From: Embiotoca jacksoni
Lineage: Eukaryota; Chordata; Actinopteri; Embiotocidae
DNA length: 64,000 nt
NCBI GenBank assembly: GCA_022577435.1
Contig: JAKOON010000017.1
Coordinates: forward strand, 1,886,001 to 1,950,000
Direction: 5' to 3'
In this document: positions 20,991 through 55,470 of the stretch, in pieces
How positions within the stretch are numbered: the first letter of the stretch is position 1
Layout: every line of letters starts with the position of its first letter
Translations under genes and position numbers: made by a program
Notes under the pieces: model-generated
The model's input: the letters and a program-made list of their open reading frames with translations, nothing else
What the model was told of the DNA's origin: nothing
Database searches by the model: none

Positions 20991-22599
20991 TGTGACCCCA
21001 TGTTCAGAGTTAAATCTTCAGTGGAAACCAGTGGACTCGGTAGGTAAGTGAGAAAGTACGGCAAGACTCAATATGTTTCCAATAAAAAGCTCCCAAATGA
21101 CCCTAATTCTTTTAAGAATAAAATGAGGGGTAACTGTTTCATTTGTATAATAAAGGATTTTACAAGTTTGGCTCTTCCTGCAGCTTTAATCTGTTTATAT
21201 TTCTTTTGATTGTTTATACTTGTCAGTATTTCAGTCTATATCTGTGTTTAGATTCCCCTTCAGTTTCATGCCAAAAAAGCTTTCAATGTTCAAAATAATA
21301 GTGGTAGGTGTGGACAGAAGCTGCTCCCCAAACCAAGTTGAATAACAAATAAATCAACAGGGAGCACCTTACTGATAAAATAGCTTACTTTTAGCATTTT
21401 TATCCATCTGTCCTTGAGCTTCAGGACAAAGCAGGACCACTGGCTATTGATGAGCTGATCAATGAATGAGCTCTCATTGATATTTGCCTTTCACCAGCAC
21501 TTCTCTCTTATCAAACTCTCATGGCTCCGCACTCTCCACAGGCCACCGATTGGAGATGTGTTCAGAAAGCCACTAAGTAGGAGGCTTTCTTCCTCGGCCA
21601 AAAGAGAAAGGGGAGCCAGGCATGAGAAAAGGCCAGGGGACACTTTTGTCGACCCCAGCCGGTGTAAACAACATGAAGCATCTGTCCTCTCTGACTGGAA
21701 AACATGGCTTTTTAATGTGGAGGAACTGACATATTGTGTGTAATATGTCAGCGCTAAGAAGTCATCCTTTTAGATAGTTACATCATTGTTGCTTGGTTAA
21801 GTGTAGATATGTAAATGTGGGTTAATTCAATTGTACCATTTTGACTCATTATCACTTGCAAGATCGCCATAGCAACTCAAAGCAGAATCCGCCATCGTGC
21901 CACGCTACAGCTTCTGCATGTCGTGCTATTTGTGCTCTGCATGAGCCCTGCTTTGACATACAGTAGGTTTGTCCTTTCATGTTCCTTTCCTCTTTCAGCT
22001 TTTTTTTTTTTTTTTTTTTTCTCTTTCTCAGTGCTCCAAGTCAAGCTCTGTTCTCGGCCTCACCGGCTCACAAAAGCGGGGAGCTACAAGTGCTGCTTCA
22101 AAACACCTTTGGCTGCAAGCACATATACCAGGAAGCAGGCTTCACACGAGGCACGGCTCTTTCTCCTTTCTCTGCTCTGTCACTCCACTTCCATATTCTG
22201 TCTCATCTCCATCCGGGCTGCGGTCACAGATGTGGAGAACATTTCACTGAACCGGCTCACCCCTTCCGCCTCCATCCTCCCACACGCACCAACCCTCAGT
22301 CCCAGGTTTTTTTTTCAGTAACCTTTTGCAAGTTAACCGAAAGTCTGCATATATATTTTAATATCTCCGTTAGCCAGCACAGAGATAGTTCAGTGAAATA
22401 ATCAATTAGCTTTTGATTTTATAGGGTAAAAGAAATATCTTATCAATGCAATTTGGAGCTTTTCTACCTTTGATGTGGCACTCGTATCGAGTCACATCAT
22501 GAAATAGATCTCGTGAAACATTAGACTGAATAGCAGGTTTCACTCAATGTTATTGAATGCGATCGTAATGAATACTCACGGACACAACTTGGTGTACTC
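20991..22599. other. Spacer downstream of midn
   Basis: A T tract at 22000-22020. Open frames at 21900-22400 are composition-driven. No gene supported. Confidence 0.4.
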
Positions 22600-22610
22600 A
22601 TTTTGTTTTT

Positions 22611-22626
22611 TTTTATTTATTTATTA
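22611..22626 (-). terminator. midn: Candidate poly(A) signal cluster for midn
   Basis: Three overlapping AATAAA hexamers on the minus strand (TTTATT repeats on plus), with GU-containing sequence 20-50 bases further along the transcript. Several other AATAAA motifs exist in this AT-rich stretch (for example 25367-25380 and about 22797-22812), so this is one of several options. Confidence 0.35.
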
Positions 22627-25600
22627 CCTAAAAAAAAGAAAATGTTCTATCACAAGTCACACTGAAATGTATTGCTTAAGAAAAAAAATATATTCATATA
22701 TTTTTTCGTTTTTTACATTTTTTTTTTTCATTTTTTTTCTTTTTTGGAAACACGTTATATGTTTCCATTATATTCCACCAAAAACAAAAAAAAGATTTTT
22801 TTTATTTTATTTTTTTTTTTTTCAGACACATGCAGCAGCTGCTGCCGTGTCCCGACAACCTTCTCCCCCACTTAAAAAAAAAAATGCACAAAGAAATACA
22901 TAATTCACAGTTACCATTTTGGTTTCATAAATTAATACAGTCACACATGTGCTACACCGGTCTAGAGCTAGAACATTGTAAATTGTATTCTTGAATCCTG
23001 TTATTTTCAATAGTTGGCTACAAGAAAGAACAGGCAACTTAAATGACATGATCAGAATTCCACCAACATACTGTTTTTTATCCTCTCTGTAATGCTTTTT
23101 GTCATCTTTTTTGTTTTGTTTCATCTTTTTGAGTTTCACACAGAAGTGAGGCACACACAGAGTATAGTTCATACATATACAAAAAAAATTAAATAAAATT
23201 TGGGAGGGGCAGGGGTTCAATTGTCCTTTAATCATGTCAGATCCAAGGAAACAGGAAGTGCTTGTAGTCTGGAGTCCTCAGAGGACCTCTCCTATTTAAA
23301 ATCAGGGCTGTTTCTTGCCATGTAAGTACTGTGGCGTAAACGTCATCTGTTAACATACGTTACACAGATTTTGTAGCTTTTTGCATCTTATTGGGGGGTG
23401 GGGGGAGTTAAGAGGGACGTGAGGTTCGAATAACAGAGACCAACAAGCATGGCAACACAATGAAGAACCGGGACAAAGACAAGATTTGAGGAACAAACAC
23501 ATACTTTCGAAATAGTATTTGATTCACTCAAACGAGCTTTACCCCTAAAAACCTACGACTCTCATGGCTGCGAATACTACAGTTGTGTGTATCAACCAAC
23601 AAAAACGAGCTTAAATCTGACACTGACACTGCAAGGGCAACATTTTTAAGGCACAGAAGCCTTGACATAATAGAGACTCCACCAGCTAAAAGCACTAAAC
23701 AACAGATGCCCAGTGTCCTCAGTGACATAAATGGCGCTTTGATGACAAGAAGTCCGACATCGATACGCACAGAAAGTAAAAAAAAAATAAAATAAAAAGG
23801 AAGAAAAAAAAAAAAATCATTCCCACCCCCATTGTCCCCAAGTGTCTCAATTTTTTAGTGAAAGGTAAGGCCACTTAAAAAAAAGATGAGGTTCACCAAA
23901 AAAGGTAATCTCTCACTGCAATCTCTGGGAGTGCAATCGTGGTAGGGTGGTCGATCAGACAGACAGACAGACAGATAAAAGAGACAGACCGGATGCTTCT
24001 CTTCTCGGTAGGTTTGACGGACAGTACTTAAAATCCACTGGTCTGTTGGTTCCCTGCGAAAATACATCCACACGAGCCTCTGTTGGCGTTCAGGCTGGAG
24101 GGGGGAGGGGGTGGCTGAACAGTTTGCAGGCTGTCTGGGTCCTTGAGAGTCCCGGGAGGGAGAGGGGGGGTTACAACCCGCGTTAATGGAGTTAAGAGAG
24201 AGAGAGAGAGTCCGTTGCTCTTTGCTCATCATCATCATCATCTTCATTGTCACACAACAGGAATGTTCAGTGCTGAGCAACAACGCGAGTTCCACACGTA
24301 ACTTCATCTGTTTTGGTTTTGCGTCGTTAATACTTTAGCAGGACAACTGTTGTTCTAACATTGAAAAATAAAAGTTACAAAAAAAACCTAACCAACAAAA
24401 GCAGCATTTGTTTTTTTTTCTTCACAAATTCATGCATGTTGTTAACCTTCATTCCCACAGCACCAGGTTTTTTTTTTTTTTTTCTTCCATCAATAGAAAA
24501 AAAGATCAGCGTAATTTCACACTTTTGCATGCAAAGAAAAGTCAAGTTTTCCCTCCCGCTTTGTCTTTTTTTTTTTTTTTTTTCATTTGAAGTCCCCATG
24601 TGTAGCAGCAAAACTGTGAAAGGCCTAACCTGATATGTCAATGGATGCACTGGTGGAGGCACTAGATAATGATGCTGGATAAATATCCCACTTCTTCTCC
24701 CTCTTTGCCAGTAAAAAAATAGTCATCCCTATGAGGACTTGTGATAAAAGTACGCATCAAATGGGCCTAAAACTGGGAGCCAACTTGGAGTTTGCCGCTC
24801 GATCCTGTTATGGTATAAAGTGGAGATGTAAACCCACACATTCACTGCAGCCGATCTGCATGACTTCAAGAAACTATGGGGTTGTTCGGAGAAGACAACT
24901 GGACAGATAACATGGGATATACTAAATCAATTTACAATAAAGTCAAACACACACACCCTCATAAACATTTGCCAATTGTCACATTTATGTACACAAACTG
25001 GAAATCCCTCAGCAAGCCAATTCAGGTCTGAAAGACATGAGGCGGGCTGGATGAAAATGATCTTTCCGTATCATCTGTTGTGGCCAGACAAAGTAACTCA
25101 CGAATGAGCTAATGAATGATTGAATGGATGGACATATTTGTTGGTAGTCAATGACTTGACTAAAGCCACAGAGGGCTGCTGTTTTTTGAAAACAGGAGAT
25201 AGGAAGAGAAATAAAAATAGATCTTTTTTTTTTTCCATATACATTTTAAAGATTTTAAAATCCTCTAAAGCACTTTCTGTTAATGTTAATTTCTTTTGTT
25301 TATTCATGAATCATTCCTATCGATACCCTATGTCACTGAGGTTGATATCAATACTTCCATCTTCATTTATTTTTTTATTCTCTTTCAGGCCCCACCCTCC
25401 TCCTTCTTGCACATTTTGACCAGCTGTTATAAATCAAGAAAATGTGCAAATCAACAACTACTTTGAACTGTTATATGAAAACCTGAATGCTTCGTGAACA
25501 ATGCTACATATTTTTTTTGTTTATAAAATATAAGAATATGTTTAAAAGTGGAAAAAAGAAAAAGTTTAAACACCCCGTAACAGGTAAAAACTGGACTCTG

Positions 25601-25791
25601 GTTGGTGAGTTTTTTTTGAGATCGATAAGAATGCCCATTGGAATAATCCATAGTCCGGCAGTTCTGCCTTTTGTGATTAGGAAACACTGAGGCCTCTGGT
25701 GCTCCTGTCCTTTTCATAAGTCCAGTGTGGATCTCTTCATGTCTGCCCAGAGTGGATTTAAAAATAACAATCAGAAAAAGAACTCTGAAAA

Positions 25792-25841
25792 TACCACCAC
25801 CACCACCACCACCACCAACACCGCCACCACCACCACCACCT
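25792..25841 (+). repeat. (ACC)n triplet microsatellite in the putative midn 3' UTR
   Basis: About sixteen ACC/CAC units with two substitutions; in the transcript it reads (GGU)n. Confidence 0.9.
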
Positions 25842-26191
25842 ACTGAAATTTGCTATGCTCAAGTTCAGGTACGATCTCTGTAATCATACCCTTAAAAAAA
25901 AAAAATAAAGTCTTGTACACGGTTAAGTCCGGTTGTCGCCTGTCCAAATCCAAGCAGCACAAGAAAGTTCTGTTGCTATTGTTGCCATTTCTCGCAAGGT
26001 CAACCGTGAAGGACAGAGTGGGTTTAAAGTCTGCAGGGAGCCTTGTTTTCCTTTCACGTGATAGATGAGAGTCACTTTGATTTCCTCTTTGCGGTTATGT
26101 GTCACCTCCTGACAAGCCGCTCCCTCAAAATATATCTTTAAGTAAATCCCGGGCAACGCTTCGCACGTGTTTGTGCGTGGGAGCAGACGAT

Positions 26192-49382
<23,191 letters not shown>

Positions 49383-50019
49383 CCGATAACCTGTGGTCAG
49401 AGATGTGGGAGACAAGACGAGCAGACCCGGGAATGAAGAGGGTGAGGATGGTAAAGCAGATCCCGTCGCCTCGACTATCGTCCCTTGTTCTGCTTGCAGA
49501 TGAAAGGTAGCATTCAGAGAGCTTTTCTCTCTCTCTCTCTCTAGCTCTTGGTGCCTCCTTTCTCTCGCCCTCCGAGAGTCAGAACAAAACACAGTCCGTC
49601 TTCTCTCCGGTCGATATCATGAGAATATCCCCCCAGGTAATTGAACTACACCAGACTCCCTTTTTTTTTTCCCCCCTTTGTTTGATCTTTTTCTTTGTTG
49701 CGTTTTCCAGCGTCTTCCGAAATGCTACATAGATGGGCAAATGTCAGGCAGAAACGCGAGAGTGTTGTCAGCAAAAACTGCCATGGACGCTCATTTATGC
49801 AGGCGGTTACCTTTAAAACAAAAACAGCGAAGTCTAACAAAAAGAATATAAACTCCTCTTGGGTGTTTAATAAGCTTCTGCAAGCTTTAGAGAACAGAAA
49901 CACACGGTCCGGAACTGCAAAGCCTCATGCGGCTACTAGAGAGAGGCTCTCCGCTGCGCACTCATACCCACGGCAGCTCCAGTGAAATATCGACAATGAA
50001 CATTGTCACAAAGTATCCC

Positions 50020-50140
50020 ACTTCCACCATCGATAAAATACACCCACAGCCCTGAGGCAGCCCGACCAATCACAGGAGAGCTCCTTCAGGACGCTGCTGA
50101 TCTCAGCCAATAGAAGATGAGATCCACACCCACGTGGAGG
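50020..50140 (-). promoter_or_regulatory. midn: Candidate proximal midn promoter with two CCAAT boxes and an E-box
   Basis: CCAAT on plus at 50066-50070 and 50107-50111 (spacing 41 bp) and CACGTG at 50131-50136. A TATA-like TTTTATCG on minus lies at about 50030. If used, the transcript would start near 50000 and read through a long 5' UTR to the ATG at 49382 without needing the upstream intron. It may be an alternative to the promoter at 52 kb. Confidence 0.35.
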
Positions 50141-50786
50141 GCAGGCGAGTTTAAGCCATTCATAATAAATTACAGCATAGAACAAAATATGTGCCAGTAC
50201 CACAGTAGCCTAACGCAGTAGTTCCTAAACTAAGGGCCGTGTGCCTATTACAGGTCACCAAAGGATTTGAAGACAATTCCTATAAAAAAAATAAAAACAC
50301 ACAAATTGTTTACTAGCTAATTTACTCATTATTAATCACACATCTAAAACTAACAGCACAGACAAATATTGAATTGGCTGGCATCTTCCCACTCAGAGTT
50401 GTAATCTGTGCCAGGTCACGTTACTAAATATGCTGTGTGTTTGAGGGTCCTCTTGTGTGGGAACAGTACAACAAGCTCAAAATAGCATTCACCAATAAAC
50501 AACAACTACACAACTGATATTCAGTCATAGCGTATTGACAGACTGAATTTAGAATTTAGAAATCAATGAACGGTTTGATTTGAATAAAAATAAAAAAAAA
50601 TAAAAACACTTTCAAAGAGTGCCAGTGTTTTGATCAGGTCTCGCTGTCTTTCCTGCTTACGGCAGGATAGGCTACTAACCAACAGCACTACTTTTGAGTG
50701 GATGTAGCTATTTTTAACACTTGGACCAGATCCCTCTACCCTGTAAATCTAAGTTATCAAATGGACTGTTATGGCATTAGTAGTGC

Positions 50787-50794
50787 TGACGTCA
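50787..50794. promoter_or_regulatory. Perfect palindromic CRE (TGACGTCA)
   Basis: An exact 8-bp CREB/ATF site, 1.4 kb upstream of the midn ATG and between the two candidate promoters. Midnolin has been described as an immediate-early gene, so a CRE here is plausible for signal-induced expression. A single 8-mer can occur by chance about once per 65 kb. Confidence 0.4.
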
Positions 50795-51746
50795 TCCTCT
50801 TTCCCCTGACCTCAGCAACATGCAGAAACCATTAAAGTGATCGCGAATACTATGCAAATTATTGGACAGCTGGGTAGGCTATTCTCTTCAGGAAGAACGA
50901 TACCAGATAACTGGCAGTGTATCCATTACATACACAGGGCAGTAAAGGATGGAGAGAGTCCGGCATGTGCAAGCCAGTGACGTGTGATTTGACATGTTCC
51001 TACAATACGCAAGAAGTTACATCAGTGATGCTGCACAAGTCTGTGTTTCCCAGTCTGACGCGACCAGTAGTCTAAATGTCATGAGCAATATCCCCAACCA
51101 AACTCACCAGAGTAACTTACAAACGGAAACATGGGATAGACAGAACATTGAAAACACCGTATAGCCCTGGGGGAGTCTAAACAGAGCGAGCACACCTACA
51201 GTAGTCCTATAGCACAAGGAGGCACTTAACAGTAAAAACAAATACTCGGTCGCCACCACGTGGCCAAGGATCAAACTCTTACAATCAAAACGTTCATGTG
51301 ATTCACTCCTGCTCTAAAAATTTGGACTTTAAAATGTGCAATTATTTGTCAAAAATATAAATTCACGTTCAATCATACAATTTAATACAATTTAATTAGT
51401 ATAAACCAAGCGTGGCTGTCACTGCTATAGCAGCTATGGTTTAGGATGTTGTTGTCCATCTAAACAGACATGATAAACAATCACTTACTGTCAAACACTA
51501 ATTATAATTTACAGTAACAATGACATTCTGCTGTCGTCGATAAAGGCCGTATTAAGTTAATCATGTCACCAGAATTTGCATGCAAGACGGCTCACACAAG
51601 CTTTTATCGATCTGCCATTGATTTGTCTCCAATCAATGTCTTGCCCGCCAACACAATAAAGGCCGTGTCAAACTCCGCTAACACGTCTTAACACCACACA
51701 CGACGTGACAGGAGGCTTCTCAGACTTGATACAAAAGTGAACTCAC

Positions 51747-51960
51747 CAATTACTGTGGCGAAAACTGTAAAGCTCCGCGGAAAAAGCCTGTTGTGTTCCA
51801 GTCTGTTCCCCCAGCTTTGGCGTTTAAAGTCTAAATGGATTAAAAAAAAAAAACTAAACAAAAAAAACTAAACAAAATAAACCTCTCAGATAAATCACTT
51901 GAATGTCCACAATAAGTTCTCAGTTATATCTCCGGCAGGTTCGTGTGCGTGTCCAGCGCG
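51747..51960 (-). other. midn: Candidate non-coding first exon of midn
   Basis: On the minus strand a good donor (TTG/GTGAGT, GT at 51746-51745) follows about 200 bp with no long ORF. It could splice to the acceptor at 49392-49391, nine bases before the midn ATG, removing about 2.35 kb. The upstream edge is a guess placed just below the CCAAT box at 51994-51998. I have no transcript evidence. Confidence 0.35.
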
Positions 51961-52100
51961 CAACGTTACGCACCAAGCTCCCCGAACTCCTGACCAATAA
52001 GAAGCACCAGTGGAAGTCCCGAGGTGCCTCGGCGCGCCGTAGGTGTATCGCTGTATAGTTTCTCAGAGATAAGAGCGTAGCAGGGAAGGTGAGTCTCTTC
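51960..52100. promoter_or_regulatory. Candidate upstream, possibly bidirectional, promoter
   Basis: This is a local GC/CpG-rich patch (GGCGCGCC at about 52032) with a CCAAT box on plus at 51994-51998 (ATTGG for the minus-strand gene). On the minus side it faces the candidate non-coding midn exon. On the plus side a consensus donor (AAG/GTGAGT, GT at 52089-52090) suggests a divergent transcript. No TATA box is obvious. Confidence 0.35.
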
Positions 52101-53267
52101 TTAACATACTCTTCTCGGATATGGGTGGAGAGAGTACTGTTCTTGTTATGTCAGCATGTGATTTAAGGTGGCCTTGCTTCCCCGTTAACGCTTCTGAGTC
52201 CGCCGTGTTCTCGTCGGTGGGAAAGAATGCACCTACGCAAACCCGCAACAGATAAAGATATCCAACTGTGTCAATGCTGTGACTTTCCGAGCAGCAGGCG
52301 TGACTTTTAATAGCGCTGGATACCCACGGAGAAATGAAACACCCGTCGGCCGGAGCGCTGCCACCTTAACAAAAAAAAAAGTCAACGAAACGAATGTTTT
52401 GGCGATATTAGGGGTGTTGCCAGTCATTGACGACACAGAGAAAAATGTCACCGGGCAACGGAGCAGGTAAACAGGCTCCATGGATACAGGATTTGCGCAC
52501 GGGTAAACACAAATTTTGCTGGCACCATTCACTCTACGTTGACTGGTGATGTCACTCATGCATCTATAAACAACGCATGGACACGTAAACAAAATAAAAA
52601 AAAACTTTACTGTTATGGTTTTTTTTTTTATCTACATATTTTTTTTAAAATTAAATCTATATTGCAGGACAGCCCCTTTTTTATTGCTAAATTATTAAGT
52701 ATTATTTTATTGGTTTACTGATCCAATACTCACAAAATGGGTTCATTTATCAACAAACATAATACTTTGGATTTTTTTTTTTTTGATACATTTATGACAT
52801 TGCAAAATGTGCATTTACAGATAAAGGTATTGAAGTAAATAGTGCAACATCTCTCGCTGAAGTAGCAAACAAGGTATCCCTTTACAGTAAGTACAAGTAC
52901 CAAAAATGAACAATGAAGTACTTGAATAAATGCGCTTTTCACCGATGTTTGTTGAGATAGCACAGCGTGGCGGATTAGCTACAGCCTACTGTCACGTGAC
53001 TGCAGTGATTACGCCCGTGTCTGTCAGAAATGTGATAATCATCACAATAAGGTTCACCACAAGGACATACGAGATGTGTTGCAATGTGTCGTAGAAAAAC
53101 AAGACCTGACTCTTAACACGCACCCGCTAAGAACTTGTCCTTCCTTCCAGTCTCAGGACCAGCACAGACTGTCTGTCTGATTACAGAGACACACTCCTCC
53201 CCACTGTGCAGGGAATGCTGTGCCCCACCAGCATTTTATCACACTGTCTGAGAACTGAATCATTCTC
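52101..53267. other. Spacer upstream of midn
   Basis: No exon recognised. AT-rich; T tracts at 52620-52628 and 52774-52784. Confidence 0.4.
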
Positions 53268-53301
53268 GTGTGTGTGTGTGTGTGTGTGTATGTGTGTGTG
53301 T

Positions 53302-53356
<55 letters not shown>
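53268..53356 (+). repeat. (TG)n microsatellite with TATG interruptions
   Basis: About 44 units, interrupted twice near 53288 and 53306. Confidence 0.96.
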
Positions 53357-53358
<2 letters not shown>

Positions 53359-55314
53359 AGAAAGATAGAGAAGGCAGTGTGTGCTCAAAAGAAGCATTGG
53401 CGTTATCTCACAGAGTCTCGGTGAGCAGACAAAGGTGCCTGTCTTTGCTTAGCCCAACAGCTCACTCTTTATCTGTCTCCACATCTTTTTTATGTCTCTC
53501 TGGGAGATGCTGACTCAGTGGAACAAAGGGAAAGAGACGGTTAAACTCCCTCATTAACTTGAAACACAACCCTTTGTTCGAGTCGAACGCCGCGTTCTGT
53601 TGCTGGTTTTTGACGCTCGTCACGCTGGCAGGAGCACGTTACGGCGTCTGCACGTACGAGACTCTTGAGTGCAGCGAGGGCTCGCTGATGTTTGTCACTC
53701 CGGCCGCTCGAGAGTCAGGTTCTTCTTCGGGCCTGGCTGTGCTCTTCAGCAACACAGACCAGGTCGGGAAAAACACCCTTACCTCGTTTGCCCGTATTAA
53801 AGCTTGCAGTTGAGCTGACAACTTGACATGTCCTGTGACGAAGGCGCAGCTCTCACTACGTGTAATCTTGCTGTTGTCTCGTAAACTGGCAGCTTCTCAT
53901 TCTTTAGGAAAGTAAGGGATATGTTTCCTTGTACTTTCAGTAGCCGAGGTCATTTGTTTTCATCTGCATTCGCCGTTCCAGTACGCTCCCTCATTCTATC
54001 TCCGCTAATGTGACAAATCACAATGTGATTAAGTAAAAAAAATAATAATAATTTGTATTAATGCACAAATCTATCGTCATGCAACCTAAAAGCAAAAATG
54101 TGACTCACTATCAGCAGCATGTTGTACTAGGATGCACATGGACAGGCCTGTGATGAAGGATGCAGGAGCAACCCCCCCATAAGCAGCCATCTACACGATC
54201 GTGCATCACACATACTTCTGGGAAGAGTTTATTGACGAGGGAGGAAGGCTGTGTGGGCGCGTCGTAAACATTTCACGTTGAATGTCGGTGCCGGTGGGAC
54301 GGAGCAGCGCCGTGCGTGCAGCTGTCTTCCAATTTGTGTGTTTGTGTGGCCATGTGGAAGGGCAACAACGCCTGAGCTGTTGTGTGAGAGACTGAGTGTG
54401 TGGGACATGTGTGGGCGTGTGTGTGTGTGTGGGTGAGCAGCATTCCTATCCATCAAAGTCACCAGTGGGCCGCCCTCTGCCTCGGGAGAAAAATGAACCG
54501 TGCCCGACGCACTCAGCCTGCTGCGGTTCCCCTCCTGCCACCTGATTCACCCTGAGTGGGACAGACACACCTCACCAGCCATCGCCACGCCACATTCGCA
54601 ACGCGGCCACAGGAAGCTGACACATACAGTAAAGATGCCGGCATACCTGGCATGCTGATACAAATTGAGCAAGCGTGATCACAGAAGGAGTGCCTCTCTC
54701 TTGACAGATCAGTTCATCGTGAAAAACTCACATCTGTATTGTGAAACAAGGACGACCATTTAACCATCAAAGCTTCTAATCTGACCCGGGATCATGGAGG
54801 AAATTGTTTTACATTAGCAATGTCCCTCTGCGGTTTGGTTGCTTGATCGGGGTTGGAAGAATTGTCCCACTGAAATACTGATGTAAACTCAAAGAAACGA
54901 TCCTCAAAGTTGTATCCATTGTTCTTGGGACGTTTGTAGCGATTTGGACGGACATGCTCCTTTCTTTATTTTTGGCTTTGCAATGATGAGACCCAGATCT
55001 TTATCAACTCCGAGTGGAGAAAGTTTCTGAATTTTGTGGACGTCGAGTTTTTTTTTTTAACTGTTCATACAGGCAGATTGGCGAATGAAGATGATTTGAT
55101 TTGGAGAGTTGTGTCCAAAAGAGGAGACAAGCTGGGTTACTATGGGATGATGATGATGGAAGACAGGACGTGGGAGTCAACACACAGCAAAATACAATAA
55201 GCGAGTTCAAAGGAGTCACTCAAAACGGACGCTTTTCTTTTGTCTTTGTAGTTGTTGTTTTTAGTAATAGAACTTGAAAAAAATTGATCGAAAATGGAGA
55301 CCTCTTGTTTTCAA
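53357..55314. other. Spacer, no gene supported
   Basis: Short ORFs only, including a GC-richer one at 53559-53813 with no recognisable domain. Confidence 0.4.
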
Positions 55315-55470
55315 CATTGTAGTTTATAACAATAAAGAAATCTTCAAATCCCTTCTCCAAACCCACCTTTTTAGAGCTGCTTTTAACGAGTCATCAATTG
55401 TGGGTGATTTATAGTTTTATTGTACTGTGAAGCATCTTTGAGTATCCTCAAAAGCGACATGTAACGCGAA
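55315..55470 (+). repeat. LINE-like 3' end fragment
   Basis: A stretch readable as KSLLQTHLFRAAF-like sequence, followed by a spacer and GTGAAGCATCTTTGAGTATC then AAAGCGACAT. This matches the layout I know from the extreme C-terminus and 3' UTR of common fish LINEs, where the end reads as a GCGCTATATAAATAAA-type tail. The tail here is eroded. Confidence 0.45.

Larger units (their letters stand above)
22600..26191 (-). other. midn: Probable midn 3' UTR, end uncertain
   Basis: No coding sequence follows the stop. On the minus strand the stretch is rich in A tracts and simple repeats. Candidate AATAAA signals on minus are at 25380-25367 and, as three overlapping copies, at about 22625-22611; GU-rich sequence follows the latter, so I favour cleavage near 22600. 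Also seen are an (ACC/CCA)n tract at 25792-25841, (CAGA)n at about 23957-23978 and long homopolymer tracts at 24469-24483, 24568-24585 and 22705-22825. The extent is inferred from these signals only; a shorter UTR ending near 25350 is equally possible. Confidence 0.4.
49391..51746 (-). other. midn: Upstream midn region: candidate 5' UTR intron
   Basis: No coding sequence supported. It holds the acceptor at 49392-49391, an in-frame open stretch from the ATG up to 49592, the candidate proximal promoter and the CRE, followed by AT-rich sequence without recognised repeats between about 50200 and 51700. Confidence 0.35.

Noticed and set aside
22547..22903. Phe-rich ORFs at 22.5-22.9 kb
   Set aside because: Readings of T-rich low-complexity DNA at the putative end of the midn 3' UTR.
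53559..53813. 84-residue ORF with a hydrophobic start (CCWFLTLVTLAGA)
   Set aside because: It resembles a signal peptide by chance; no conserved motif, no neighbouring exon and an antisense ORF of similar quality.
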